15,112 nt of DNA from Syntrophobacterales bacterium (GTDB lineage: Bacteria; Desulfobacterota; Syntrophobacteria; BM002). The notes beneath the pieces are model-generated. The model did no database searches. It was given only the letters and a program-made list of their open reading frames with translations, and was not told where the DNA came from. A program made the translations under genes and the position numbers. The stretch is from NCBI GenBank assembly GCA_030601545.1, contig JAUVTM010000016.1:1-15112 (forward strand), given 5' to 3'. Positions 14,043 through 15,112 of this stretch are shown here, one piece after another (the first letter of the stretch is position 1; the number at the start of each line of letters is the position of its first letter).

Positions 14043-15112
14043 GCGCGGAAAAGAGAATCCTGCAGCTGCTATTAGACGCTGTCGCCGGAGGTGTATTTCC
14101 TGGGGCCGTACTGTTGGTTGCTCGTCACGAGAACACCCTCTTCTTTGAAGCGGTGGGAAATGGAGCCTTACTTCCTGCACCACGGCCCATGAGCCGCCAA
14201 ACCCGTTTCGACCTTGCCTCCCTTACCAAGCCTCTGGCCACTGCCTTGACGGTACTTTGTCTTGTCAGCCAGGAAAAGCTTCAACTGGATAGTTCACTGG
14301 CAGAGCTTCTGCCCTCAATGAACATTCCGGAGGACAAAAAGGAAATCACCCTCAGACAGCTCCTCTGCCACTGCTCTGGCCTGCCGGCTTGGAAGCCGTA
14401 TTACCTTTCCTTACAGACCCTTGCCATGAAGGCCCGTAAACCGAGAATACGCCAAATGATCTTAGAGGAATCCCTTGACAGTTCCCCTGGCACCACCACT
14501 ATCTACAGCGATCTGGGGTTTCTTCTTATCGAGTGGATCATTGAACAGAACAGCGGACAGGATCTACACCATTTCACCCGGCAAAGCCTCTTCCGCCATA
14601 TGGGCTGTGCCACCCCCGCCTTCCTCCCACTTGATCAAGGGTTAGCAAGAGATCCTCACGAATTTGCTCACACCGAATACTGTTCCTGGAGGGCGAGAAC
14701 CATCTCTGGGCAAGTCCACGACGAGAATGGTTATGTTCTTGGCGGTGTTGCCGGCCACGCTGGGCTGTTCGGCACGGCCTCCGAGGTCAAATGTGTTCTC
14801 GATGCTATTTTGGACACACTGTCAACCGAAAACACTTCGGTTCCTTGGTCCAGAGAAAGGTTGTCCGAGTTCCTGCGACCGGCCCGTATCGATCCCTCCA
14901 GCACCTGGGCTTTAGGGTTTGACACCCCAGCCTCTTCGGATTCCAGCGCTGGTAACCATTTCTCGGCAGAAACCGTTGGCCACCTCGGGTTCACTGGTAC
15001 CTCTTTTTGGCTTGACCTGCAGAGAAAGATAGCGGTAATTCTCCTCACCAATCGCATTCATCCCAGTCGGGACAACGAAAAGATCAAGGATTTCCGACCA
15101 CTGCTCCACGAC
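14039..15112 (+). CDS. Serine hydrolase, class C beta-lactamase fold (partial)
   Basis: An open frame that starts at the ATG overlapping the ldcA stop and runs without a stop to the window edge (358 residues seen). It belongs to the beta-lactamase/penicillin-binding-protein-like serine hydrolases (AmpC/EstB type). The opening VFPGAVLLVARHENTLFFEA matches the family; the nucleophile motif is SLTK (61-64), the second motif Y156-S-D, and the third motif is H315-L-G in GHLGFTGTSFW. GGVAGHAGLFGTA (235-247) is the usual glycine-rich segment. No signal peptide is evident, so it may act in the cytoplasm with the LD-carboxypeptidase on recycled muropeptides; esterase or DD-peptidase activity is equally possible. 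Only a few C-terminal residues are likely missing, judging by the position of the third motif. Confidence 0.88.
   Translation, partial: MSAEKRILQLLLDAVAGGVFPGAVLLVARHENTLFFEAVGNGALLPAPRPMSRQTRFDLASLTKPLATALTVLCLVSQEKLQLDSSLAELLPSMNIPEDKKEITLRQLLCHCSGLPAWKPYYLSLQTLAMKARKPRIRQMILEESLDSSPGTTTIYSDLGFLLIEWIIEQNSGQDLHHFTRQSLFRHMGCATPAFLPLDQGLARDPHEFAHTEYCSWRARTISGQVHDENGYVLGGVAGHAGLFGTASEVKCVLDAILDTLSTENTSVPWSRERLSEFLRPARIDPSSTWALGFDTPASSDSSAGNHFSAETVGHLGFTGTSFWLDLQRKIAVILLTNRIHPSRDNEKIKDFRPLLHD

Overview
The window is a stretch of bacterial chromosome. It looks most like a deltaproteobacterium in the broad sense (Desulfobacterota, for example a syntrophic or sulfate-reducing lineage). I infer this from three things: the tilS-ftsH-folP-glmM gene order, a type IV pilus ATPase fused to a receiver domain beside cheW and MCP genes, and spacers full of short repeats. 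No rRNA or tRNA gene is visible, so the assignment rests on gene content alone.

Left part (2-5345, minus strand): a chemosensory/pilus operon read right to left. In transcription order it is a PilB/GspE-type ATPase with an N-terminal MshEN-like domain and a C-terminal receiver domain, a canonical CheW, a short divergent CheW-like protein, and a six-transmembrane MCP with an unusual hairpin tip. The genes are 36 and 3 nt apart, then overlap by 14 nt. The operon probably continues past the left edge, where a CheA would be expected. The natural reading is a chemosensory array whose phosphoryl output goes directly onto the pilus extension motor.

Middle (5346-5730): a divergent intergenic region. 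It holds a good sigma70-type promoter (TGGACA-N17-TATAAT) reading right and a leader with a long imperfect inverted repeat.

Right part (5731-15112, plus strand): a run of housekeeping genes: tilS (tRNA-Ile lysidine synthase), ftsH (membrane protease, TTG start), folP (dihydropteroate synthase, GTG start overlapping ftsH by 4 nt), glmM (phosphoglucosamine mutase), coaX (type III pantothenate kinase), an ldcA-type LD-carboxypeptidase and a serine beta-lactamase-fold hydrolase cut by the right edge. The last two overlap by 4 nt and suggest muropeptide recycling. The cdaA-ybbR pair that often lies between folP and glmM is absent; that spacer instead carries heptamer tandem repeats and a REP-like hairpin.

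The most striking non-coding feature is a 180-bp MITE-like element at 12037-12216. It has perfect 19-bp terminal inverted repeats, TA on both sides and four internal hairpins, and sits exactly between the glmM stop codon (whose last base it supplies) and the coaX ribosome binding site. Every non-overlapping junction of the right-hand gene run holds a different repeat type.
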